From contig PMBQ01000046.1 of assembly GCA_003152955.1 (NCBI GenBank), positions 1-6,777 on the forward strand: a DNA stretch of 6,777 bases, written 5' to 3'. The notes under the pieces were generated by a model, which saw only the letters and a list, made by a program, of their open reading frames with translations, had not been told where the DNA came from and made no database searches. Shown here one piece after another: positions 1 to 6,723 of this stretch. Made by a program: the position numbers and the translations under genes. This stretch comes from Candidatus Bathyarchaeota archaeon. Its GTDB lineage: Archaea > Thermoproteota > Bathyarchaeia > 40CM-2-53-6 > FEN-987. Positions within the stretch are counted from its first letter, which is position 1. Each line of letters begins with the position of its first letter.

Positions 1-10
1 CTTCCGATCT
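1..10. other. Probable Illumina adapter remnant at contig end
   Basis: The first ten bases, CTTCCGATCT, are identical to the last ten bases of the standard Illumina TruSeq-type adapter, and biological sequence would follow directly after them. The match sits exactly at the left edge of the window, where untrimmed adapter is expected. A nine-base version of the word (CTTCCGATC) also occurs internally at 6687-6695, so chance cannot be excluded. If it is adapter, the last two or three codons read for the Asp-box protein are artificial. Confidence 0.6.
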
Positions 11-3000
11 TAATGAACTGTTGCTTCCAATATTCATCACTCACCGTGTATCTTATGTAATATACTCCGCTTGCCACAGAAGTTGCGTTCCATGTTGCGG
101 TATAGTGGCCTGCATTGTGAGCTCCTCTTGCCAACTCGGCAACTTGCCTGCCTAGAACGTCGTACACTACAAGGCTGACTACCCCAGGAGCGGACAATTG
201 ATAGTTGATGTTGGTTGACGGGTTGAAGGGATTGGGGTAGTTCTGCGATAAGCCGAACGTGCTGGGAATCGGACCGGTGGTCGGACCCCCTTCCAAGGTC
301 GCATTGATCCGAGACAAAGAGCTTGCGCCAGGAGTGGAATAGATGTGGCCAAGACTAGTTATCAAGTCCAAATCCGAACGGAATCCCGTCAGTTCGGGTT
401 TGATTCGAACTGTAGCACCATTGGCTAGTTGCGGCAAATTTCCCAATGGAATACACAACTCCAGCACCTGTTTCATCGCATTCGGAACCGCGGAACTCGA
501 GATTGTGCCAAACCTACCTACCACGGACCCAGTGTTGCTTTCCAGCATTGTGAGTCCCACGCTGCCACCTCCATTTATAAAGAGTTTCTGAGGATTGTTC
601 CCATAAATGGCACATGGAATGATGATGGAATCTGCGTCTGAGGGAATCGTGAATTCCATTGACGATCCAGCTTCCAGTAATTTTGGCAGATCAAATCGAA
701 CGGTATCGTATGGCGTCGGTGCCAGTCCCACCGAATCACGAAGGCCCCATTTGTGAACAATTGTAACGCCGCCAAGTTCGATGCTCACGCTCGCTCGTGT
801 AACATTGTCAATGAAATTAAGTGCCCTGGTGTAGGCGGGTTGAATTGACGATTTACTCAGTGTCTCAGTGCTGACATTAATTTGGTAAGGCGAGGACATG
901 CCTTGGGTCCAAATGTACTGCGCAGATGAAGACCCAACTGAGATCTGCGGGTCGTGTCCATTGCCAACAACCGTCCCGTAATACCCCTGCCACGCGCTTC
1001 CATTGTAGTACTGTTTCCAGACACTGCTGTTTCCGCCTGATTGACTCTGGAATACAATCCATGCCCTATCTTGTGTCAGACCGGTGATGGACGGTTCGTC
1101 TTGGCCTTGATACTGCAGGATCGAATATGTGCTACCGATGCCACGGAAGCTGCCCTTCATATGGAAAATTACTCGCGTCCCGGCCAGATATGTATCCACA
1201 GCATCCCAAACAACATGCATCGTTTTGTTATCGACCTCCACGGCGATATTGGGATTTTGATGGTTGGCATATTCGCTTGTCAAAGCATTTGTCAAGTCAA
1301 TTGGACTTCCCCAACTATTCGCCTGGATATCGTAGTAGTTGTAATGGATTCTTGGAGACCCACTGCTGATATCAGTCGCATAGGCAATGTTTGCCTGCGG
1401 TGTGCTCCAGTATGTGCTAAAGATGCCGCTCGAGGGGCTGTTCCAGTTGCCAGTACTACTTGGGACCGTCGTAGGACCCGTCCAGCTGCTCCCGGAATTA
1501 GCCGACTTCAAATACCTCATTCCGACACTAGAACGGTATTCAACAAAAACAGTACCATCTGCATAACCTGAAACGGTCGAAATTGGACCGGGTTGAGCAC
1601 AGCTGAACGACGAGGCTAGTGTCGTCGGTGACGTCCAGGATGTTCCACCAGTTGTGCTGCGCGCGCACAGTATAGAGTAGTTCGTCTGCAACTGCTGCCA
1701 AACTACGATCGGTATATTCCCGGCCAGTGTGACACATGGGGCAGAGCTCGTCGCAGACCCATCACTCAGTAATTTTGTGACATTCCAGGATGATCCGGAA
1801 TTCGTAGAGTTACGGTAAAAGATCTCGCCGCCACTTTCGAAAGTCTCATGGAGAGCGCCGGAAGCTTCACGATAAAGCTTGCGTTGATTGTTGCTCGCAG
1901 TGGCACTTACCGAGATAGAATTGTTCTCATTTGCGGCGGCAAGAAGGAATTCCTGAACGTTTGTAGGCGCCCGGTATATATCAGCTGCGCCATAACTTGA
2001 TGAATTCCTGTGATCCGTCCACACAGGGAAAACCGAGGCTGAAGCAGATGCTATCCCCATGTAGTCATAAGCCCAGGATGCTGAATTGGGATCAGAGCTC
2101 TGATCAGTGACTCGAACAGGAGTTCCAAATGTCTGACCATGATCAGTTGATGAAGTCAAGTAAGCATCGACTGCGGTTAAAGATGACTCGTACATATAAG
2201 CCATGTTTATCTTGCCTGAGGGCTGGATGGAAATCGACGGGAAGAAATCTGCTTCGAAACTCCCTCCGATTACTCCTATCGGCGGAGAGACGCTCCAATT
2301 GGCACCCGCGTTGGTGGATCTGCAGATTTTGATTCTTGCAGACTGATCCGCAGAAGATTTTGCTTCGGCATATGCGACGAAAACGTACCCCGTGCTCTGA
2401 TCGACCGCAACAGACGGGATGCTCTGAATTCTTGCGGGACCTACGTAAGCAATACTCGGATCCAGGGAGGTGAATGTGGCTATGGGAATCGGTGCATTGA
2501 AGTTGTCACCCCCGTCGGTTGACTTGACTATGATGAGGGTGGAGCCATTAAATGGCGGATAGCATGGAGGGTTGTAACTGATCGAAGCATAACATACGTA
2601 CACTTCACCATTTGGACCGACTGCTGGCATCGAAAAGGACAGAAACGAAGAGGGGGTGCACGCTAATGGCCCTCCCAGTGTTTGACGCTTTTGAACGGGC
2701 TCCGAAGTAATGATTGCATTCCCACGCGGAGCGGAGGTCATGCTCGCGATCGGCTTCGGACCATTACTCAGCCAAGTCAGGCCTCCATCGGTAGAGCGAT
2801 TGAAATATATCTTTGATAGGTTATGACTCTCATCTATTCCACTCGACCACGTTACATATAGGTTGCCGTCTCTCCCCACCAAGCCAGTGTTGTCGATTGC
2901 CATGAATGGCTTGTCATGGACCAAGTAGGTTGATGAGGATGAAACACTATGATCATCCCAGTCACTTACGCCAGGCGTCGTGGAATTGGAAACGTAGATA

Positions 3001-3377
3001 TTAAATCGCCTTGGAGATCCACCGTCTATTGCTCCATAGCAATAGAAATATCTTCCGCTTCGATTAATTGCACATGACGGATCGAATCCGACGTACTGTT
3101 GCGTGGGTTGAGTTGGCAGAGTCAGTACATATCTCATCCACGTCACACCATTATCGCTCGAAATAGCATAACCTGGGTTAGAATTAGAGCCGTTTCGGAA
3201 ATCGTTCCATGTGACCATTTGGACGCTGTAATTGGTTGGATTCAAGGCAATTGCCGTTTCACTCTGTTCATGTGATTCAAATTCCACCGGCGTGTTTGGC
3301 AGCGTTCCTTGCGCTGCCGTCAGGCTCGGTAATGACGCCACGAGCCCAATGACATTTATCAAGAAGTATCTTTTCAT
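1..3377 (-). CDS. Secreted Asp-box (BNR) repeat beta-propeller protein with T9SS sorting domain, 3' end cut by window edge
   Basis: The frame is open for 1,125 codons from ATG at 3377 to the left edge, with no stop in the window. Residues 1-22 form a signal peptide (MKR, a hydrophobic stretch, then TAA before Q23). Eight Asp-box motifs of the S-x-D-x-G-x-x-W type lie at about residues 73-80, 195-202, 286-293, 354-361, 410-417, 524-531, 574-581 and 625-632. Sialidase-like landmarks HDKPFMAID (154-162), YDYMGIA (437-443) and WTDHRN (453-458) suggest a first propeller ending near 470. A second probably spans about 480-870. Residues 870-1040 match no family I recognise. A T9SS sorting domain follows: NYPNPFNP at 1046-1053, YDVLGR at 1072-1077, GVYYIR at 1104-1109. 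Aligned with the tail of the upstream protein, only a few residues are missing. No FRIP motif or sialidase arginine triad is evident, so binding or structural function is more likely than sialidase activity. Family and export are well supported; the ligand is unknown. Confidence 0.92.
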   Translation of the reverse strand, partial: MKRYFLINVIGLVASLPSLTAAQGTLPNTPVEFESHEQSETAIALNPTNYSVQMVTWNDFRNGSNSNPGYAISSDNGVTWMRYVLTLPTQPTQQYVGFDPSCAINRSGRYFYCYGAIDGGSPRRFNIYVSNSTTPGVSDWDDHSVSSSSTYLVHDKPFMAIDNTGLVGRDGNLYVTWSSGIDESHNLSKIYFNRSTDGGLTWLSNGPKPIASMTSAPRGNAIITSEPVQKRQTLGGPLACTPSSFLSFSMPAVGPNGEVYVCYASISYNPPCYPPFNGSTLIIVKSTDGGDNFNAPIPIATFTSLDPSIAYVGPARIQSIPSVAVDQSTGYVFVAYAEAKSSADQSARIKICRSTNAGANWSVSPPIGVIGGSFEADFFPSISIQPSGKINMAYMYESSLTAVDAYLTSSTDHGQTFGTPVRVTDQSSDPNSASWAYDYMGIASASASVFPVWTDHRNSSSYGAADIYRAPTNVQEFLLAAANENNSISVSATASNNQRKLYREASGALHETFESGGEIFYRNSTNSGSSWNVTKLLSDGSATSSAPCVTLAGNIPIVVWQQLQTNYSILCARSTTGGTSWTSPTTLASSFSCAQPGPISTVSGYADGTVFVEYRSSVGMRYLKSANSGSSWTGPTTVPSSTGNWNSPSSGIFSTYWSTPQANIAYATDISSGSPRIHYNYYDIQANSWGSPIDLTNALTSEYANHQNPNIAVEVDNKTMHVVWDAVDTYLAGTRVIFHMKGSFRGIGSTYSILQYQGQDEPSITGLTQDRAWIVFQSQSGGNSSVWKQYYNGSAWQGYYGTVVGNGHDPQISVGSSSAQYIWTQGMSSPYQINVSTETLSKSSIQPAYTRALNFIDNVTRASVSIELGGVTIVHKWGLRDSVGLAPTPYDTVRFDLPKLLEAGSSMEFTIPSDADSIIIPCAIYGNNPQKLFINGGGSVGLTMLESNTGSVVGRFGTISSSAVPNAMKQVLELCIPLGNLPQLANGATVRIKPELTGFRSDLDLITSLGHIYSTPGASSLSRINATLEGGPTTGPIPSTFGLSQNYPNPFNPSTNINYQLSAPGVVSLVVYDVLGRQVAELARGAHNAGHYTATWNATSVASGVYYIRYTVSDEYWKQQFIKIG

Positions 3378-3574
3378 GACTATCACCTCGTAGGATTATG
3401 TAGAGTTGACATTGCAGCTGACGAAGTGTATCGTGGAAACAGAAGGTCATCTGATGCAAGGATCCTTCAATGTTCGGTCTTTGTGGAGAATATTGGAGAC
3501 ATGCCGGACGAGCATTTCTTGTTGCCAACGTCGCGATCTCGATATCGAAAGGCGATCGATCATTCAGGTGATAC
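3378..3574 (-). other. Intergenic gap between the two T9SS cargo genes
   Basis: These 197 bases separate the TAA of the LVIVD protein (3575-3577) from the ATG of the Asp-box protein. I see no stable GC-rich stem followed by a T-run on the minus strand, so no clear intrinsic terminator. The only symmetric element is the 10-bp palindrome TCGATATCGA at 3539-3548, about 26 bases past the stop. I found no convincing promoter. The gap is longer than a typical within-operon spacer, so whether the two genes share a transcript is undecided. Confidence 0.5.
3382..3389 (-). promoter_or_regulatory. Strong Shine-Dalgarno for the Asp-box protein
   Basis: On the minus strand GAGGTGAT precedes the ATG at 3377 by four bases, or AGGTGA by five. 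It is an eight-base match to the ribosome-binding consensus complementary to the 16S rRNA 3' end. It fixes the start, and the signal peptide begins immediately after it. Confidence 0.8.
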
Positions 3575-5872
3575 TTATTTTATTACGATCAATTTTTTTG
3601 TGATCGTCAACTCTCCCTTATTCAAGCGATAGAAATAAACGCCGCTGGCAAGATTTCCCACGGTCCATTGTACCGAATACGTTCCCGGCTGCTTTGATGC
3701 AACACCAAGGTCGGCAACCTGTCTCCCCAACACATCGTATACTCGAAGGCTCACCGCCCCACTTGTTGGGGTTGAATACTTGATTGTTGTCGTTGGATTG
3801 AACGGGTTGGGATAATTCTGGTAGAGTTGACAGACGCCTAGCGGTTGCCGTGGAATGGCTGGAATGTCAGTAACAAGATTATTCTGTAGTATCCATACCC
3901 CCGTGAAAACTGACCCAACAAACAGGTGTTTCCCTTGCGCTTCCATACAATCAACATCACCAGTTTGAATTCCAGCATCTGAGCCAACGAAGGTCGGGTG
4001 GTTCGGACTTGAGAGATCAAACACGTCAACAGTACCATTGGCATTGATGAACGTAAATCGACCGTCTCGTGCAATCGGAATGGATCCGGCCACGGGCGCT
4101 ATTCCAATCATTGCTGCGTTCGCCGGAATGGACACATCCAAAACACACAGCCCTGTGTCAGCAATCGCAACAGCAAGGCTATCCGAGACACACACGCCGC
4201 GGACATTTCTGAGCAGACTCGACACGACTTGAGGTGTATCATAATTGGCAACATTTAGAATGCGAAGCCCTCCATTGTCGTAACCATTGGGTTGTGCAAT
4301 GTATAGATAATCTCCCTCGACACTGAGTTGGTTCGACGCAACATTATGCAAGCTCCAATTCCACAACCTCTGAGGGCTTAAAGGATTGGTTAGCTTGAAT
4401 GCAACCACAGAATCAGTAAAGCCAACAAAAGCCATGGAGTCTGTTGCCGCGATAGACTGTATTTCAGATATTCCAAGATCTGTCGCAGAGAGGAATGACA
4501 ATAGACCGCTGTCGTTCGCGTTTGCCACGATCAGTTGGGCTGGAATGAGTGCCGTCGGGCCAACGAGGTAGCATGCAAGATTTCGCGTTAGGGCAAGAGG
4601 ACCGGCATATCCGACTCTAAGATTCTGAACTGGGCGAGGACGAGCAGGATCTGAAAAATCTACACTCCATAATCCTGCAGGACCGCTGGATATGAAGCCA
4701 ATGTTTCCTCTCATTTTGATTGAGCTGGGATAGCCGCCGGTCGGATAATAAAAGCGATCCTGTAGCTGGTCAGGGGATGAAATCGAGTAGAGTTTTAGAC
4801 CGGTGCCAGATGCTGCAAGTATTGAGTCTTGAACAGCAAGGCTTCCCGCAGCGGAGTTTGGCGACTGGTGTTTGGCAGTAATACGAGGGTTGGCCGGTAC
4901 CGAAATGTCAACAACAACAAGCCCTGAATCCTGAGTTGAGCAGTAGAGTCTGTTATCCTTCCTTGCAATAGCCCCGATTGGAGACTGAGTACTCACAATT
5001 CCAAGAAGCAGTGGGTTCCAAGGATCTGCGATACTGAAGACGCTGACGTCTCCAAGACCCGAGCCTACGACGAGCAAGGTATCATACACCTTGGCTGCAA
5101 GTGCAGGACCACCGACAGATGTCCCTGAGGTGCGAAAGAACGTCGAATCTTTGACATACTTGAGAATGTGCAGGATTTCTGTTGGGCCACGAGGGCCATA
5201 ATATACATATGGCCCTTTTGATGCGATTGAGCCAACGCCATATTGGCTTACCACCGCATATTGCAGTAGGAAATACGGACGTGAAAGATCAGCGATGCTA
5301 AATGCGAGGAGACCCGCTCCGTCGGCAATTAAGAAGAGAAGCGTATCCGAAACCGCCATATCCCGAAGGAATCCAACGGTCGGATTCAACCGTCCGCGCT
5401 CAACGAGCGGAAAATAACTTGATGGATCGCAGAAGAGAACTTCACCACTGAGGACTACGAAGAGAATTGAATCTGTAAGCTCGATATGGTAAATCGGTTC
5501 GCTCAGTGTTGTATCGTATACAAGTGTGGGGGTTCCCGGACTTGAGATGTCGAACACCTGGTAGACGAATCCTTGCCCCACCAAAGCATAGTGGCCCGCT
5601 ATTTCTACTGTCGTACATGGCCCCCACGCCCACCTGCCAATGATGCTGAACGTCTCGTTTGCGCTCGCTCCTTTTCTCCCCTGCAAAGACATCGACAGAT
5701 TGGAGTGTTTCTCACGGAGGAACCGTTCTTCAATCGCTCGTCGATTGTTGACCCATGCTGCATCTCCTACTTTTCCGCTTTGCGGAGAAACGATCTGCCA
5801 CTCCTGAGAGACCCCAATCGAGACAAGAACTAGGTGCAAAGTGAGAACTCCAAAAAGTCTGAGCCAGATCAC
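3575..5872 (-). CDS. Secreted LVIVD-repeat beta-propeller protein with T9SS sorting domain
   Basis: A complete 765-residue protein from GTG at 5872 to TAA. Residues 1-22 are a signal peptide with a hydrophobic core at 6-20 and probable cleavage around VS/QE. The body repeats the LVIVD pattern (hydrophobic strand, D-I-S-x-P-x-x-P turn, next strand). Clear copies start near residues 103, 188, 276, 318, 359, 401, 489, 536, 575 and 615, with weaker ones near 145, 233, 446 and 659. The mean spacing is about 43 residues, giving some 14 blades and fitting two seven-bladed propellers. Residues 684-765 are a T9SS sorting domain: NYPNPFNP at 686-693, YDVLGR at 712-717, GVYFYRL at 744-750, ending LIVIK at 761-765. 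LVIVD proteins are usually surface or secreted and mostly uncharacterised. No catalytic motif is visible, so binding or scaffolding on the cell surface is inferred. The downstream gene encodes a second cargo with a similar tail. Confidence 0.95.
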   Translation of the reverse strand: MIWLRLFGVLTLHLVLVSIGVSQEWQIVSPQSGKVGDAAWVNNRRAIEERFLREKHSNLSMSLQGRKGASANETFSIIGRWAWGPCTTVEIAGHYALVGQGFVYQVFDISSPGTPTLVYDTTLSEPIYHIELTDSILFVVLSGEVLFCDPSSYFPLVERGRLNPTVGFLRDMAVSDTLLFLIADGAGLLAFSIADLSRPYFLLQYAVVSQYGVGSIASKGPYVYYGPRGPTEILHILKYVKDSTFFRTSGTSVGGPALAAKVYDTLLVVGSGLGDVSVFSIADPWNPLLLGIVSTQSPIGAIARKDNRLYCSTQDSGLVVVDISVPANPRITAKHQSPNSAAGSLAVQDSILAASGTGLKLYSISSPDQLQDRFYYPTGGYPSSIKMRGNIGFISSGPAGLWSVDFSDPARPRPVQNLRVGYAGPLALTRNLACYLVGPTALIPAQLIVANANDSGLLSFLSATDLGISEIQSIAATDSMAFVGFTDSVVAFKLTNPLSPQRLWNWSLHNVASNQLSVEGDYLYIAQPNGYDNGGLRILNVANYDTPQVVSSLLRNVRGVCVSDSLAVAIADTGLCVLDVSIPANAAMIGIAPVAGSIPIARDGRFTFINANGTVDVFDLSSPNHPTFVGSDAGIQTGDVDCMEAQGKHLFVGSVFTGVWILQNNLVTDIPAIPRQPLGVCQLYQNYPNPFNPTTTIKYSTPTSGAVSLRVYDVLGRQVADLGVASKQPGTYSVQWTVGNLASGVYFYRLNKGELTITKKLIVIK

Positions 5873-5880
5873 AATTGATT

Positions 5881-5886
5881 CTCCTC
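5881..5886 (-). promoter_or_regulatory. Shine-Dalgarno that selects the GTG start of the LVIVD protein
   Basis: GAGGAG on the minus strand lies eight bases before the GTG at 5872. This near-optimal site, followed at once by a signal peptide, is the reason to accept the non-ATG start rather than a later internal ATG. Confidence 0.8.
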
Positions 5887-5903
5887 GATACCAAATTGTG
5901 TTC

Positions 5904-5931
5904 CGTCATCTCTCACGATCGGGCGTCATCT
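5904..5931. repeat. Short direct repeat upstream of the LVIVD gene
   Basis: The octamer CGTCATCT occurs exactly at 5904-5911 and again at 5924-5931. The copies are 20 bp apart start to start, close to two helical turns, and lie 32 to 59 bases upstream of the GTG start. Two same-face half-sites could be an operator, but an eight-base repeat in a leader of this length can also arise by chance. Confidence 0.25.
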
Positions 5932-6164
5932 ATGGATCCGTCCACGACCCTAGAGCCGTTCTATGACCACTTGAATGCGGACCCCCCATAACACCCATGT
6001 CTTGGTACCACATTATGAGGGGAATAGCCGCTCTTGGAGCATTGTTCTTCCTCAGCTTTGGCAACATCAGGTCCTTTCGCGATGGCGTGATTTCGTCGGA
6101 GCGGCATCGCATCCGGAATCGCTGTCGGCCACAAGCGATCGCCAGGAACAGTGAAGATTCTGCG

Positions 6165-6196
6165 ACAAGGTACATCAGCCATTTACGTTTGTCAAA
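6165..6196 (-). promoter_or_regulatory. Candidate promoter upstream of the LVIVD gene
   Basis: On the minus strand a perfect TTGACA (6190-6195) is followed after exactly 17 bases by TACCTT (6167-6172), a weak -10 box. Read with the Bacteroidota rule (TTTG, about 20 bases, TAnnTTTG), it gives TTTG at 6193-6196, 20 bases, then TACCTTGT at 6165-6172, also a partial match. Use of this promoter would leave a leader of roughly 290 bases before the GTG at 5872. This is pattern matching only. Confidence 0.25.
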
Positions 6197-6404
6197 CTGG
6201 CTAATTTGAATACAAATCGCTGAAATCTCCAGAACATGTACGAAGATTGTCAGGATTTCTTTCGTTGTCAACCCATTTCACAGGTGGGACAGGAGTGAAA
6301 ATTAATACGGGATTCCGTGACGAAGCCAGCCACCCTAATATATATATCCGATCACGAGCGAAAATGGAGAACTGCTTCCGATGTTTGTAATTATCGCCGG
6401 ACAT

Positions 6405-6416
6405 TCTTCCGGAAGA
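6405..6416. repeat. 12-bp perfect palindrome downstream of the small gene
   Basis: TCTTCCGGAAGA is its own reverse complement. It lies about 12 bases past the stop of the 71-residue gene. It has no loop bases and no T-run follows in the direction of transcription, so it is a poor intrinsic terminator. A dimeric regulator site or chance symmetry are alternatives. Confidence 0.3.
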
Positions 6417-6428
6417 GAGTCCATCCAC

Positions 6429-6644
6429 TCATGACGCCAAGCTCTTCATGAACCTGTCATGCTCTTCGGCCAAAGAATTCATCTCGGCCAGAACTTTCAT
6501 CCCCTGATCTCCTCCCACCGACCCAACCGGATCGAGGGTGGAGGCATTTAACTCCCCGAGGACACGGTCTCTCGCTTCGGGAGTGAGGAGAAGCGTCCGA
6601 GGTCGTTTCATTCTCTGCAGGATCTTTGCTACCTTGTCAGTCAT
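6429..6644 (-). CDS. Small charged hypothetical protein, 71 residues
   Basis: The gene runs from ATG at 6644 to TGA at 6429-6431, with a near-consensus ribosome binding site. I do not recognise the family. The N-terminal third is basic (K4, K7, R11, K13, R14, R16) and likely helical. LTPEARDRVLGEL at residues 20-32 could be a second helix. A flexible glycine-containing stretch follows (P39 to G48, including GG at 44-45), then a charged amphipathic helix at about 49-70. There is no cysteine, signal peptide or membrane segment, so a cytoplasmic protein is expected. A small helical regulator or adaptor is possible but not shown. The GG in the middle might recall a leader-peptide cleavage site, yet the following residues do not resemble a bacteriocin core and no processing or export gene is present. 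It lies about 560 bases upstream of the LVIVD gene, too far to assume a shared operon. Confidence 0.7.
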   Translation of the reverse strand: MTDKVAKILQRMKRPRTLLLTPEARDRVLGELNASTLDPVGSVGGDQGMKVLAEMNSLAEEHDRFMKSLAS

Positions 6645-6650
6645 GGTTTT

Positions 6651-6656
6651 CTCCTT
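6651..6656 (-). promoter_or_regulatory. Shine-Dalgarno of the small gene
   Basis: AAGGAG on the minus strand is separated from the ATG at 6644 by the six-base spacer AAAACC. This near-ideal site is the main argument that the 71-codon frame is translated. Confidence 0.75.
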
Positions 6657-6723
6657 AGATCAGTACTGCGTTCCTGCTGGGAATTTCTTCCGATCCCGAG
6701 CTCCCGGACCTAAAGCTAAGGAT

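Larger units (their letters stand above)
5887..6428. other. Gene-poor interval of about 540 bases upstream of the LVIVD gene
   Basis: No frame here carries convincing coding signal. The longest open stretch is a 113-codon minus-strand frame starting with TTG at 6271. It lacks a ribosome binding site and its second half is compositionally unlike a folded protein. A 70-codon plus-strand frame (5997-6209) has a hydrophobic start, IAALGALFFLSFG, but no Shine-Dalgarno. A 75-codon minus-strand frame (6201-6428) abuts the stop of the small gene with a GTG and also looks random. The interval may be a regulatory leader, a decayed gene or a small RNA locus; the sequence does not decide between these. 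Confidence 0.5.

Noticed and set aside
1041..1571. 176-codon plus-strand open frame inside the Asp-box gene
   Set aside because: It is in exact antisense codon register with a well-supported gene with repeats and a sorting domain. It has no ribosome binding site and its translation shows no domain features.
3400..3430. Possible promoter (TACATAAT-like box) just upstream of the Asp-box gene
   Set aside because: The box is imperfect, the -35 match is weak, and it would leave almost no leader before the ribosome binding site.
3277..3632. Several 65-83 codon frames spanning the gap between the two large genes
   Set aside because: They overlap the ends of the large genes in other frames, lack ribosome binding sites and show no recognisable protein features.
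5997..6209. 70-codon plus-strand frame with hydrophobic N-terminus
   Set aside because: It could be a small membrane protein, but it lacks a ribosome binding site and the arginine-rich remainder looks like out-of-frame translation. It is kept as a possibility in the leader finding only.
5930..6271. 113-codon minus-strand frame with TTG start and a hydrophobic stretch
   Set aside because: There is no Shine-Dalgarno, the start codon is rare, and the second half reads like random sequence. Other frames overlap it with equal plausibility.
6337..6347. TA-rich run (TAATATATATA) resembling a -10 box
   Set aside because: No -35 partner at suitable spacing was found, and a short alternating TA run is not distinctive.
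6201..6428. 75-codon minus-strand frame starting with GTG directly after the small gene's TGA
   Set aside because: Its spacing is suggestive of coupling, but there is no dedicated ribosome binding site, the composition is random-like, and the frame includes the palindrome and TA-rich stretch without coding character.
6429..6644. Small gene as a double-glycine leader peptide (bacteriocin or RiPP precursor)
   Set aside because: The GG lies mid-protein, but the following region is a charged helix without cysteine or other core-like composition. No maturation or export genes are visible.
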